A stretch of DNA of 64,000 bases from Laburnicola sp. R22_1 (taxonomy: Eukaryota; Ascomycota; Dothideomycetes; Pleosporales; Didymosphaeriaceae). Below are positions 20,640 to 33,240 of this stretch, piece after piece (position 1 is the stretch's first letter; every line of letters starts with the position of its first letter). The DNA lies in NCBI GenBank assembly GCA_014281115.1, contig JACONQ010000006.1, positions 3,720,001-3,784,000 of the forward strand. Reading direction: 5' to 3'. The translations under genes were made by a program, and so were the position numbers. A model generated the notes under the pieces. The model had not been told where the DNA came from and searched no databases. It was given only the letters and a program-made list of their open reading frames with translations.

Positions 20640-22504
20640 ACCTGACGTCAAACTGAGATAACTGCTCCTGTATTTTCGAGATTTCTTCGTCTAATAGTGT
20701 ACGCGCTAACCCCAAAGCTGACGTAGTCGTTGGCTGTATACCAAGCAGAGTTGTCAACAATCAAGCGATAGGCAGATTGATTACTGGATCAGGTCTAACA
20801 CGGACCTCTCTATGGTCTTTTGGCGCTTAGTTGGGCAATCAATCTGAAGATCGCTTGATTGTTGACAACTGTGATACCAAGCCTCTTCTAGCTCTTCAAA
20901 CTCTGCAAAGCTGAAACAAGCTCTGGCTTCATATGGAGTCTCCGCGTGCCTAACATGTCGCCAAGCTCGCTGAAAGTCCGCTCACAGTCTGCCGCTGCCG
21001 CTAGTATTGTCAGAACGTCGATAGCAAACTTTAAGAGTATAGGGAATTGCCCAGCAACTAACTCCCAGTATAGAAGCGGATTAAGAGACAGCCAATCCTC
21101 CTCAGCTAACGCTGGCTGCCGCTTCCAAATCTCATACTCATCCTCCGCAAGGCTTGCCTCTACCTACCATATACTTTGCTCGATCAACAACTGTAGAAAA
21201 GCTAATCGCGACGTTAAGAACCCTAGCTGGGACTTCTTATGCGGCGGCGTCACTATCTGAGCTGGAATAGCTGCGGCGTCCTTTCGCCCCTGCCACATGC
21301 GCAGGAATGCCTAGTGGTTATTGTCAAGCCAGCTGTCGCGATAGTGAACACCGTTACGGGCAGTAACATGGGTGTTGGGTACCTTCCAGAGCGCTAAGAG
21401 GTGGTGCTTGTAGTGCGGGTGTAGTATTGTAGCAGTGTAGTAGACAGGCGCGTCGTCAAATTTTGCGTAGTACTCAGCAAGTTTACTGTGCGCAAGGTTG
21501 ACGTTCGTAACAAGATGATCTTCAGGCGCGTCTAGATCTTCGTAATTTACATCCTTAAGACAGTCTTTAAGAGCCTTAAGCTGGTCAAGAAGCTACTTAA
21601 ATGTTACTAGAACTTCCCAAATAGCGCCATGGCGGCTATGTTGTCCGTGGCCTTTAAGTAGCTGTGTAGCTTTAGCAAATGGCTCAAGGAGTCGAATGTA
21701 CTCTATTACTGTCGCCCAGTCCTTGCCGCTTAGACCGCCTTCACGTATGTATAGTCGCGGCTGCGCAGCGGGCAGCTGCTCGCGGTTTTTCCGGCGCCGT
21801 GAGGGTGCTGTTGCAGCACTATGCTCCTCAAGTTTACACTTAATATAGCTATCAAGAGGGCTATGTAGCTCAGCTGCGCGCACAAACGTGCTAAAATAGC
21901 TATTCTAGTGGGTCTTGACAGGCTTAACAAGCTACTAGATGTGAGGTGTAACACCTAGAGACTCTGCCTCCTTGAGCTGTAGTCGCTCTAGTAGTTGTCG
22001 AGTTTGAGGCGTGCAGATAGACGCAATTATATCAAAGAGGACGCCAATAGGACCGTATTTGCGCCACTTATCTATGTACTTCTCCTCGTCCTTAAGGTGG
22101 GCGGCGTCATTCTCGTACGTGCTACGATCTTTGCCCTAAATTACTAATTGCGCGCCTAGGTTAAGTATATGGCAGCAGCACCGCAGCCGCTGCTCGCTTA
22201 CAATAAAGCTAAACTCCTCTACTAAGGACTCAACTGCAGTATTATTGTTACTTGCGTTGTTAAGCACAAAGTAACTAACGCTTGTGTTATTAACGCCAAA
22301 TAGCTAAAGTATTATTATTGCTACAGCGGCAATATTATTGCCAGTGTGCGCTCTATGTAGCTCAGACAACCCAAGCAGGTAGTCAACTAGCTTGCCCTCG
22401 CTGTTAAGGTAATGTACGCAGAGGCTAGTAAAAGTATACTACCCACTAGTTAAAGTCTAGTTGTCAAATAACACGTGTATAAGCAACTGGGCTTTGCAAA
22501 GGTA
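20640..22504 (-). pseudogene. hAT transposase, main part of element A
   Basis: The C-terminal dimerisation block (hATC) reads ADCERTFSELGDMLGTRRLH near 20945-21003. The central part reads IREGGLSGKDWATVIEYI and RHGAIWEVLVTF (21593-21883), both typical of fungal hAT transposases. The tail LARTLLDEEISKIQEQL lies near 20655-20720, beyond the MITE. Stops such as the TAG after SIW (Trp TGG to TAG, about 21165) are RIP-type. The N-terminal part would continue at 30734-31387 and beyond 33240. Confidence 0.85.
20746..20873. mobile_element. 128-bp hAT MITE with 8-bp target duplication
   Basis: The ends are CAGAGTTGTCAACAATCAAG and, complemented, CACAGTTGTCAACAATCAAG: inverted repeats of at least 24 bp with one mismatch, with further pairing inside (CAGATTGATT). 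Flanks are ATACCAAG on both sides (20738-20745 and 20874-20881). The corresponding place in element B (about 22780-22800) has no insertion, which proves mobility. The CA(G/C)AG start and the 8-bp duplication fit hAT. It disrupts the C-terminal tail of the element A transposase. Confidence 0.92.
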
Positions 22505-23784
22505 GTTGGCAATAGAGTTGCTATTAGTTAGTTTAGTTAGTCTAGAGAGCTTCGGACTAACTAAACTAACGTCGTAAGGTTACTAAACTAGACTAGACTA
22601 ACTGCTAAGACTTTTCGATTAAGTTAAAACTAACTAACTAAACTAACGTTGCCGCCGCCTACAGACTAACTAGACTGACTAAACTAAGTTACCTAACGTT
22701 AAACTAAAATAACTGCTCCTATATTTTCGAGATTTCTTCCTCTAATAGTGTACGCGCTAACCCTAAAGCTAACGTAGTTATTAGCTATATACTAAGCCTT
22801 TTTTAGCTCTTTAAACTCTACGAAGCTAAAATAAGCTCTAGCTTTATATAGAGTCTTTACGTGCCTAACATATTACTAAGCTCGCTAAAAGTTTGCTTAT
22901 AGTCTGCTACTATTGCTAGTATTATTAGAATATTAATAGTAAACTTTAAGAGTATAGGGAATTGTCTAGCAACTAACTCCTAGTATAAAAGTAAATTAAG
23001 AGATAGCTAATTCTTCTTAGTTAACGCTAGCTGCCGCTTCTAAATCTTATACTTATTCTCTATAAGGATTATCTTTACCTACTATATACTTTGCTTAATT
23101 AACAACTATAGAAAAGCTAATTATAATATTAAAAACCCTAGCCAAGACTTCTTATACGGCGGCGTTACTATCTAAGCTAAAATAGCTACAGTATTCTTTC
23201 GCCCCTACTATATACGTAGGAATACCTAGTAGTTATTATTAAGCTAGCTATTGCAATAGTAAACACTATTATAGGTAGTAATATAGGTGTTAGGTACCTT
23301 CTAGAGCGCTAAGAGATAGTGCTTATAGTGTGGGTATAGTATTATAGTAGTGTAGTAGATAGGCGTATTATTAAATTTTACGTAGTACTTAGCAAGTTTA
23401 CTATATATAAGATTAATATTTATAATAAGATAATCTTTAGGCGCGTCTAGATATTTGTAATTTACATTTTTAAGATAGTCTTTAAGAGCCTTAAGCTAGT
23501 TAAGAAGCTACTTAAATATTACTAAAACTTTCTAAATAGTGCTATAGCGACTATATTGTCTATAGCCTTTAAGTAGCTGTGTAGCTTTGGCAAATAGCTT
23601 AAGAAGTTAAATATACTCTATTACTATCGCCTAGTCCTTACTACCTAGACCGCCTTTATATATATATAGTTATAGCTACGTAGTAGGTAGTTACTTATAG
23701 TTTTTCTAGCGCTATAAAAATGCTATTACAGTACTATACTTTTTAAGTTTACACTTAATATAGCTATTAATAGGGCTATATAGC

Positions 23785-23971
23785 TGTTAGATATATAGCT
23801 GTTAGATAGAATAAGCGCGTTAAGGTTGGATCTATACAATAAAGCAGGGACCACCTGGCTTAGCACACTAGCGAAGAAGTCAGAACTAGCCGAACACGGT
23901 GGACAAAAAACACAATACAATTATTATTATCTATTAAGGCGCATTATCGCATTTAACTATTAAATTTGACA
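23785..23971 (+). repeat. 5' LTR of Copia 1
   Basis: 187 bp, starting TGTTAGATATATAGCTG and ending TTAAATTTGACA. It differs from the 3' LTR mainly by C/T and G/A transitions, so the divergence reflects RIP and cannot date the insertion. Confidence 0.93.
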
Positions 23972-23994
23972 ATTAAGAGTCTTACTGCCTTAAT

Positions 23995-26900
23995 TAATAC
24001 TAAAATGGCTACACTACCTTAGTGTGACCTAACAGTGACCCTTCGAGACCATACCGACTATAGGGCATGGATAATACAGCTCTAGTCTAGATGCGTCGCA
24101 TATCGCATCTGGCTAAAAGTCGATCCTACGTTGAATATCCTAATAAAACCTAAACCTATAGCCCTAAGGGCGCCGCTAATTAATGGGTATACTCTAGCAG
24201 CGAACATTAGCATCTTAACAAGGCAGTCCGAACTATTAGTAGTAGGACTTAAGGCGTTTAAAGAAGATCTTAAGTATTATAAGATTCTTGCTAAGTAGTA
24301 TAAGAACAATTAACATGATTTTAAAAAGGAGCAAATAAGTCTCTAGCAAATTATTGTTTATATTTAGGCTACTGTTAGCCCACATCTTTAGCGCACTTGC
24401 TGCCTCCTAGATTAACCACTAAGATAGTGGATTACGAACCTCAAAGCCACGGTTGGCGTTAACGAACAATTCGAGAGAGAACGAGTCCGCAATACCTTAC
24501 ATCTCTTAGACTAATAAGAAATGCGTTAAATTGGGACACATGGCTTGCTAAATATAATTAAGTAGCTATAGAAGCGAAGATAAGTAATGTCTCTAAGATA
24601 ATACAGATTAATATGATTATAAAGGACTTTCTAACTACTATAAACAAAGTTGCGCCTAATTAGTCTATAACCTTTTAGAATAGCGGACGGTTTACACCTA
24701 GCATAAATTAGAAAGAAACAATAAAGCGCTTCCGAGAGTATATAATGTTAAATTATCTAACCCCTTAAATAGGGAAGCATAAGGCCGCATTTGTAGCAGA
24801 TAACTTGTTATACCTCGCTAAAAGTAGGAAAACCACCCAGGGCATTAATGCCGAAGCAGTACCATCTAGAAAATGGGGCAGACCCTAATATTAACGTGAT
24901 GACTAAAAAAATAATAAGAACTTATTCTTAGTCTAAAAACCTACAAAAATAGGAGGCGCTAAATGTCCTACGTGTAGACATCGCTATAGACTCTGGGATT
25001 GCTTCTATATTAATGCAGACAAAGCTCCTGAGTAGTAGAAACTAAACAAGAAGATCGAAGAACTCGTCATATTGAAGCGCGAGCACAATCCTGAATTTTA
25101 AGGACTATTAAGAGGACAAAGCAAACTAAGATTAAAAACACTAAATATTAAATAATCGCACACGCCCACACCTAAGATTCTTAAGTCCCCTAAGGACTAA
25201 CTAGAGGGATAGAGAATATTAAACGTTAACGCTGCGTTTATATTAGTGCTAATAGAAATAAAAGTGTCTAATTACCCGCTAAAGCGCTCGTTTATTCTTA
25301 ATTTAGGATTAACTTGCTATATTATAAATAACTCTAACCGTATCTATAACTTCTGTCTACCTACGTTCAGAGATTATATATGGGCTGGCAATATAAAAAT
25401 ATAAATAAAATGCTACAGCTCTGTTAACTTAATACTAAGAGGCTAATATAGAATAACTATATTAGTTCTATATAATGTGGCTATCTGTCTAGACCTCCTA
25501 TACAACCTAGTCTCCTTTTAACTACTAAGGCATAGAGGAATCTAGTAGGATACGCAAATAGACCCAACTACGCTAAAAGGACTAGACGATAAGATTATTA
25601 GAAAACTATCTAAGATATATAGTTAATGGGTACTTAAGTATAATCCGCTACTACTCACTTTATATTACATCCGCAAGAATACATTACGAACAAAAGGAGC
25701 ACTACAAAGGGCCTTAGCCAAATTATAACATAAAAGACTAGAATACCCTAGACTAGTAGCTATTAAATATCTTGTGCAGCAAGCTCAAGGGGTGCGAGTT
25801 AAGGGAGTTATAATAGTTTAATGCGACTTCTGTAGGAAAGCAAAGATCTGGCGACAAATTAGCTAAGCACTGCGAATTAACAATAAAGGACTAGGAGAAA
25901 GACTAGCTATTAACTTTTATGCCTATAAGGTGCAAAGTAGCACTAGTAAAAGGAGCCAGATGCTTATTACTAATAGGTACTTAGGCCTATAATGGGACTT
26001 TTATTTTAAAGATAATTAACTAGCAAAGTTAGTTATTAAAGTTCTATTAAACTTCTTTCTCTTTCTTAAAAACTATTATAATATTACAGTTAAGGTTATT
26101 AAAGCGAACAATAAGATTACGATGGTAAAACCGGAAATCGAGCGCTGGTTAGCATTACAAGGAATTACTATCGAGCCTTTTACCCTAGATATATAAGCTT
26201 AAAATAGAGGTGCTAAACGCTTAGGGGGTGTAAATAAAGAGAAATCGCGCGCGATGCGTCTTAATGCTAACCTACCCTAGGAACTATGGCCTAAAGTCAC
26301 GAGAGCTGCAGTATACCTCTACAATTAAACACCGAATTATGCGAATAACTAGAAAACATCATATAAGATATTCTTTACATAAGTTGCTCTAAATAATAGA
26401 GTAGTTACCTTAATTAAGAAACCTAATCTTGCTTACCTTAAAGCGTATGGCTGTAAAGCGTTCGCAATAACGGATAATACACATCGAGGTAAATTAAGGC
26501 TATAACACCTAGACCTAAAGGCTTAGATTAGTTACCTAGTAGGATACTAGTCCTTAAACATCTATCGAATTTAGATACCGTCACTTGCTAAGGTAATAAG
26601 CACCCGCGACGTTATCTTTAATAAATAAATTGTCTTTAGTGGCAAAACTAAGGACCTTATAGATAATCTTATACATAGTACACTAGAGGAAATTGCCACA
26701 TACGTAAGAACGATCGAACTCCTAACACTTATTAACTAGAGATAGAGTCCTTCTATAAAGACGACACTATTAGAGGCTTATTAAATCCTTAAGGCGAAGT
26801 AGACTTACCAGGCTACTACTAAGGAGTAAAGATTAGGGACAACTATCTAACTCCTCTAACTATACCACTACTTACGGTATTACTTGCGCAGTTAATGGCT

Positions 26901-28735
26901 AGAAATAAATTAGAAATAAACCTAAAAGGGTTATCCAAAACTATCCCCTAGGCAGCCGCCTTTATGGCAGGAACTTAAGCTAGCTATGTTGGGAAATATA
27001 GAGGGGATATTATAGATAAGGCTAAGATAATAAGAACGCTCGCTAAAGGCTTAAAGCCCTATTAAAGTCAACTTTCACCTCTGCCAACGTGCTGTACTAA
27101 GCTTAAGGATTACCTAATAGGCGAATTATTTAAAGAAGCAGAGCGGGATCACCTTGCAAGCCATAAACAAATAAAATCATGGTTAGAAGTACTAATAAAG
27201 AAGATTAAACTAATAGGATAGTAGATCCTTAACTATATGTGGGTATATACCTATAAGCTTAATAAACACTATCGCTTGCTAAAGTGCAAGGCACGGCTAG
27301 TCGTCTGGGGTAATTAATAACGGAATATTACCTCTTAAGACACTTATATAGCTACGCTTGCCAGCAGGTCGTTTTAAATACTAGTGGCAATAGCAGCTTA
27401 CTATAATATAAAGCTTAAGCAATATAACGTTATAAACGCTTTTGTCTATACAAGTATAAACTAAGAGGTATATATAAGAATGCCTCGTGACTATTAGAAG
27501 CCTAGAATAATACTTTAAGTTAACAAGACTTTATATAGTCTTCGAATCTCACCACTCCTCTAGTAGAAAGAGTTTACCTTAACACTTAAAGCTCTAGGTT
27601 TCTAGATAGTGCCTTATAAGCCATGCTGCCTTCTTAAAGATAGAATTATTGTCTTCTTCTATGTTGACAATATTATCTTAGCTTTTTATAAGCAGAAAGA
27701 GAAAGAAGCCTAATAAGCGATTAAGTGCCTATAAGAAAAATACACCTTAAGTGGAGGAAACTACCTTTAGTGGTTTCTTAGCGTAGAGATTATTAGAGAT
27801 TAAAAGACTAGGACAATTTAACTCTCTTAGGCTGCCTACTTAGACAAGATTAGTCGATTAGTTAATAAGAGGGATATTTGACACGACACCCTAATGGCAG
27901 CTATTAAGCTAAAACTACAAGACAGCTTAGCGACACCCTTAGAAATTAATAAATACTAACGCAAGATCGGATCGCTTCTATTCGCGGTAGTAATAACTTA
28001 ACTAGACATAGCCTTTGCAACCTTAAGGCTAGCTTAATTCCTATTAAATTCGGGCTTAGAACATTATAATACCGCTAATTAAGTACTACTATACTTATTA
28101 AGCACTAGATAGAGAGCACTATAGCTCGGAGAAGGCAACTGCCTTTAAGTAGCCAGCGATGTCTTATTTGCTAACAACACACTAGATAGAAAGAGCTTAT
28201 AAGAATACGCTATTAAGCTATTTAATAGACTTATTGCCTAGAAAGTAAGTAAACAAGACACTATCACAACTTTAATAACTAAAGCAGAGCTTCTTGCCTT
28301 ATCGCAAGTGGCTAAGGAAGCAATCTTTATATTAAGACTACTAGACAAACTGCAGATTAAACTGCGCTTATTGTTAATTACTATTTAATGCAATAATAAG
28401 CAAACTATTCGACTAGTTACTAAGGAGATATCTAGGCTTTAGACTAAACTACGACACGTCGACATTTACAATCACTAGTTAAGATAGGAAGTCTCTACTA
28501 GAAAGATTAAGGTAAAGTACGTATAATTAGTAGAAATAATCGCTAATAGCTTTATAAAGGTCCTCCTAGTTAACAAGTAAAAAGGTTTCCTAACCCAACT
28601 TGGGCTAGTTAAGATAATAGAACGCAAAGTAGCGAATAAAGCACCTCTTAAGGAAATTTAAGGGCACCTTAATAACCTTACTTTAGGATAATAGGCTACT
28701 AAATAGTTTAGCTTATAAGGATCTTCTAAGCTAAG
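23995..28735 (+). pseudogene. Copia gag-pol remnant with many stops
   Basis: Recognisable pieces in order: gag zinc knuckle region CPTCRHRYRLWDC (24964-25002), the post-integrase motif STRDVIFN (26599-26622), reverse transcriptase AIAAYYNIKLKQYNVINAF (about 27388-27444), and FFYVDNIIL (about 27654-27680), where the second Asp of the usual YVDD is Asn. An RNase H region with LATLRLA-type sequence lies near 28010-28300. The order integrase before reverse transcriptase makes it Copia (Pseudoviridae-type). Stops come mostly from CAA/CAG/TGG codons turned to TAA/TAG. No open stretch reaches 60 codons. Confidence 0.88.
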
Positions 28736-28741
28736 GGGGTG

Positions 28742-28928
28742 TGTTAGATATGTAGCTGTTAGATAGAACAAGCGCGTTAAGGTTAGATTTATATAATAAA
28801 GCAGGGACCACCTGGCTTAGTACACTAGCAAAGAAGTCAGAACTAGCCAAACACGGTGGATAAAAAACATAATACAATTATTATTATCTATTAAGGCGCA
28901 TTATCGCATTTAACTATTAAATCTAACA
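28742..28928 (+). repeat. 3' LTR of Copia 1
   Basis: 187 bp, starting TGTTAGATATGTAGCTG right after the purine tract and ending TTAAATCTAACA, followed by the second ATAGC. Confidence 0.93.
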
Positions 28929-31389
28929 ATAGCTTAGCTACGCGTATAAACGTGCTAAAATAGCTATTCTAGCGAGTCTTAATAGGCTTAACAAGCTACT
29001 AGATATAAGGTATAACATCTAGAGACTCTACCCCCTTACGCTGTAGTTGCTCTAGTAGTTGTCGAGTTTAAGGCATATAGATAGATATAATTATATTAAA
29101 GAGAATGCTAATAGGATTATATTTGCGCTACTTATTTATATACTTCTCCTTATTCTTAAAGTAGGTGGCGTTATTCTTATACGCGCTATAATCTTTACTT
29201 TAAATTACTAATTACGTGCCTAGATTAAGTATATAGTAGTAGCACTATAGCCGCTACTTATTTATAATAAAGCTAAACTCCTTTACTAAGAACTTAACTA
29301 TAGTATTATTATTACTTACGTTACTAAGTATAAAGTAACTAATACTTATATTATTAATGCCAAATAGCTAAAGTATTATTATTGCTATAGTAGTAATATT
29401 ATTACTAGTGTGCGCTCTGTGTAGCTTAGGCAACCCAAGTAGATAGTTAACTAGCTTACCCTTGCTATTAAGGTAATGTATATAGAGGCTAGTAAAAGTA
29501 TACTATCTACTAGTTAAAGTCTAGTTATTAAATAACACGTGTATAAGTAACTAGGCTTCGCAAAAGTAGTTAGTAATAGCTAGTATATATGTGTTATACT
29601 TAGTAATAATATAATTACAGAGTGTTTAGTAGCTACGCTAAAGAAAAGCTTTGGCTAGTAGGCTTACAGCTATAATTATAACTCGAAACTATAGCGTTTC
29701 TATTACGCAAAGGCTCTAGTTATCTATAACTATCTAGTTCTTTAGCGCGTCCTAAAATTAAGAGATTAAGAAGCTTATTACTATTTTATTTACTACCTTT
29801 TATAATATCTCTATTTTTTAAACTTTATAATATACACTTGGGACTTTATAAGCACGCCTATAATATTGCCCTCCTAGCTAGTAATTAGTATAGATTTATT
29901 AGATCTATATAAGTATCTAGACTTATTACTTAAGAAGTGTTAACTAGTATTTATAGTACTATTAGCCTTATAGTAAGCCTTTTACTTTTATTATTAATAG
30001 TAGTACTAGTAAAGCTAGTAGTTCTTCTTATACTTACGGTGTTAAATAGCCTAGCTATAGTAGTAGATTTAACTTTTTGGCCCACTACAACTATTACGCT
30101 TAACTTAGCACCGCTTAAGGTATAGCACACGCTTAAAATTAAGCCTATTATAATTATAATTATTATTACTATTATTAGAGAAGTCTGCCTATACTACTAT
30201 AGGCTTATTAGCCTATGCCTTGCCTATAGTATTGCTAATAGTAGACGCGTTTAATAGTGATAGTAGAGAAGAATTACACTTATTATATTGTATAAGGTAG
30301 TAAAGGTCTAAATTAGAGGAAGTAAATATAAAGTATATTAAATAGTATTATAGTAATAGTAGTATAGTATTGTATATTTAGTAAACGCAATATAATATAA
30401 CGTAAAAGGCTTACTAAGTGTAGCTAACATACCTTTATAAACTCTAATTAGCTTAATACTATATATTTTAATTTATATAGAATTAGTGTCTATATATCTA
30501 GAACTAGCGCGGCTTCGAAGCTACACTAGATGTGGCTATTATAACTACAAAATTCTACTTTAAAAATAGCTAACGTTAGTCTAATATTAGTTAGTTTAGT
30601 TAGTCTAGAGGCCTCTAAACTAACTAGACTAACGTCTAGCAACCTTAAGAACTAACTAACTAAACTAAGTCTTAGTAGTTAGTTTAGTTAGTTCGAACTA
30701 AGTTACCTAACTAATAGTAAGTCTAGTTAGTAATAGCTAGTATATATGTGTTATACTTAGTAATAATATAATTGCGAAGCGTTTAGTGGCTACGCTAAAG
30801 AAGGACTTTGGCTAGTAGGCTTATAGCCATAATTATAGCTTAAAACTGCGGCGTTTCTATTATATAAAGGCTCTAGTTATCTATAACTACTTAGTCCTTT
30901 AGTGCATCCTAAAATTAAGAGATTAAAAAGCTTATTACTATTTTGTTTATTACCTCTTATAATATCTCTATTTCTTTAGACCTTATAATATATACTTAGG
31001 ACTTTGCGAGTACACCTATAATATTGCCCTTCTAGCTAGTAATTAGTATAGGTCTATTAGGTCTATATAAGTGTCTAGACTTATTGCTTAAGAGGTGTTG
31101 GCTAGCGTTTATAGTACTATTAGCCTTATAGTAAGCCTTTTACTTCTATTATTAATAGTAGTACTAGTAAAGCTAGTAGTTCTTCTTATACTTGCGGTGC
31201 CAAATAGCCTAGCTATAGTAGTAGATTTAGCTTTTTAGCCTACCGCAACTATTATACTTAACTTAGCGCCGCTTAAGGTATAGCACACGCTTAAAATTAA
31301 GCCTATTATAATTATTGTTATTGTTACTGTTATTAGGGAAGTCTGCCTATACTACTATAGGCTTATTAGCCTATGTCTTGCCTATAGTA

Positions 31390-33240
31390 ACGTGTTTATA
31401 AGCGTGCCGTTAGTATAAGCGAGCCGTTAACCCTACCAACTTTTCGTAACGCGCGATAAGCAAACTACAATGCCTTAACCAACTTTAACTCAATTACCCT
31501 ATAACGAAGGAGATATCTTCCTTGCTATCTTAGCTATTAATAAAAATCAGATTTAGAGCGAAAATCGCGCTGCCTTAACGTTTAACGTCCCTCGATCAAC
31601 GCTGCGCAACTAACGCGCCGGAATTGCTGCGCGACGCGATTACCAGCCCAAATTAAAGAAGCTTACTAAGCTAGAAGAGGAGGTGATTGTTAAGCAAATA
31701 CTTGACCTAGATTCGCGAGGCTTTGCGCCCACTCTAGGTGCTGTACGAGATATGGCGAATAAGCTGCTCACTGAGCGCAGCGCAGGCCATATTGGCTAGT
31801 AGTGGCCTAGGAACTTTGTCAAGCGAACAGACAGCCTCATAACGCGATTTAATCGACCCTACGATTGACAGCGAGCCCTCTGCGAGGACCTGACGGTTAT
31901 ATAGGCCTGGTTTGAGCTAGTAGCACGTACAAAGGCCACCTACGGTATCTGCGACGAGGATACCTTTAACTTCGACGAGACTGGCTTTCTGATGGGTAAA
32001 ATATCCTCCTAGCTAGTTGTTACTGGCTTAGAGAGGCGTGGCTGGCCAAAAGCGATCCAGCCAGGCAATTGTGAGTGGGTGACGGCGATCCACAGAATTA
32101 ACGCTGCTGGGTGGGCAATCCCACCCTTTATTATCTTCGCTGGCTAGTACCACATCTCTGCCTAGTACGAGGGCGACGATATACTAGGTGACTGGGCTAT
32201 TAGTCTTAGCGACAATGGCTAGACTACGAACGAGCTTGGTGTTGCCTAGCTACAGCATTTTATTAAGTATATAGTAGAGCGTAGAGTGGGCGCGCGTTAG
32301 CTACTAATACTTAACAGCTATAAGAGTTATAACTCGCTTAATTTCTAGGAGATCTGCAAGAAGAACAAGATCTACACTTTCTATATGCTGCCACATTCGT
32401 CACACCTTCTGTAACCGCTTAACGTTGGCTATTTCTCGCCGTTGAAGCGGGCGTACGGGCGCCAGGTCGAGGGCCTAATACGCGACCACATTAACCATAT
32501 CACTAAGCTTGAGTTCCTACTAGCCTTCCGCGCCGCCTACGACCAGTTAATTACAAAGGAGAATATCTGCGCAAGCTTTTAAGGCGCTAGGCTAGTCCCA
32601 CACAATCTAGAGGCGGTGATATTAAAGCTTAATGTGAAGCTTCGTACGCCATCGCCAGCAGCCCTACTAGAGACCCTATAGGAGTCTGCAACACCAAGCA
32701 ACGCGCGCGAGCTAGGCGCTTAGTTAACTCTAGTTCGTAAGCGGATCTAAAGGCATTAAGGATCCTCTCCTATATTAGTTATCTAGTCGCTTAATTAGCT
32801 TACAAGAGGGGCTAAGAGAATGGCGCATTTAATAGTAATTATACGTAATAAGATAGCTAGTCTATAAAGGGCAAATAAGGTAGCTATAACGCGTAAATAG
32901 CGTAAAAAGAAGCGGATCTAGAAGCAAGGCACTCTATTAAAGGCAGAGGGAGAGGATATTATTGCTTAGAAGGCTGTTGAGCAGCAACTAGAGGGAGAAA
33001 CGCGGTATAGCCAGGCGCGGTTAGGTGCGAGCCGGCAGGCTTTAGCGCGCTGCACGCGCTGCAGGGAGCCTGGGCACAACTTACGTACGTGCAAGAAGGC
33101 TTTTATAGATACTGCTTAATTTAGGAAAGCTATTATATTAATAGAATTTTGATGTGTTGTTAAACTACGTGGCTTTTTAAGTATAGAAAGTTAGTAGGGT
33201 TGACGGCTCGCTTGTACTAACGGCACGCTTATAAATATAT
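31390..33240 (+). mobile_element. pogo/Fot-like transposon in hAT A
   Basis: The 1851-bp insertion interrupts a sequence that is continuous in hAT B (CCTATAG-TA-TTGCTAATAG at about 30223-30241). TA flanks are at 31388-31389 and 33241-33242. About 47-bp inverted repeats share TTTATAAGCGTGCCGTTAGT and AAGCGAGCCGT(T/C)AACCCTAC. It encodes one plus-strand transposase, unrelated in sequence to the pogo copies in the palindrome arms. Confidence 0.93.
31500..33135 (+). pseudogene. decayed Fot-type transposase with CCHC knuckle
   Basis: The HTH region reads AALTFNVPRSTLRN and KLTKLEEEVIVKQILDLDSRG (31590-31720). The first DDE block is FNFDETGFLMGKI (about 31967-32002). The second is LLILNSYKSYNSL (about 32304-32340), with the expected Asp changed to Asn. 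HSSHLL and PLNVGYFSPLKRAYG follow (about 32395-32458). Near the C-terminus CTRCREPGHNLRTC (33051-33092) is a perfect CX2CX4HX4C zinc knuckle. The frame is remarkably continuous, but stops (mostly TAG at Trp or Gln sites, TGA at Arg) kill it; mutation is lighter than in the host hAT. Confidence 0.9.

Larger units (their letters stand above)
23785..28928 (+). mobile_element. Copia LTR retrotransposon 1
   Basis: Two 187-bp LTRs (23785-23971, 28742-28928) with TGTTAGAT...ATCTAACA ends, a 5-bp target duplication ATAGC (23780-23784 and 28929-28933), a purine tract AAGCTAAGGGGGTG before the 3' LTR, and a presumed primer site ATTAAGAGTCTTACTGCC directly after the 5' LTR. The internal region is a decayed gag-pol in the plus orientation. 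Confidence 0.95.
22513..30725 (-). mobile_element. hAT transposon B, inserted in A and split by Copia
   Basis: Starts TAGAGTTGCTATTAGTTAG; the complement of its right end is TAGACTTACTATTAGTTAG. Target duplication GTTGGCAA (22505-22512) and GTTAGTAA (30726-30733) differ only by RIP-type transitions. Sequence A resumes right after with TAGCTAGTATATATG, which is also contiguous inside B at 29582-29600, so the junction is verified by B itself. Without the Copia element (23785-28928 plus 5 bp) it is 3064 bp. Compared with A, nearly every change is C-to-T or G-to-A. Confidence 0.92.

Noticed and set aside
20470..20640. Dense GTCAGT/ACTGAC words that look like a CRISPR or satellite array
   Set aside because: They are the subterminal repeats of a hAT element, also present in B and at the right ends of A and B; no spacers of constant length.
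29937..30125. 62-codon hydrophobic frame (Leu/Ile/Val-rich) inside hAT B
   Set aside because: The matching stretch of hAT A has a stop in it and the composition follows from TTA/GTA-rich RIP sequence; not a membrane protein gene.
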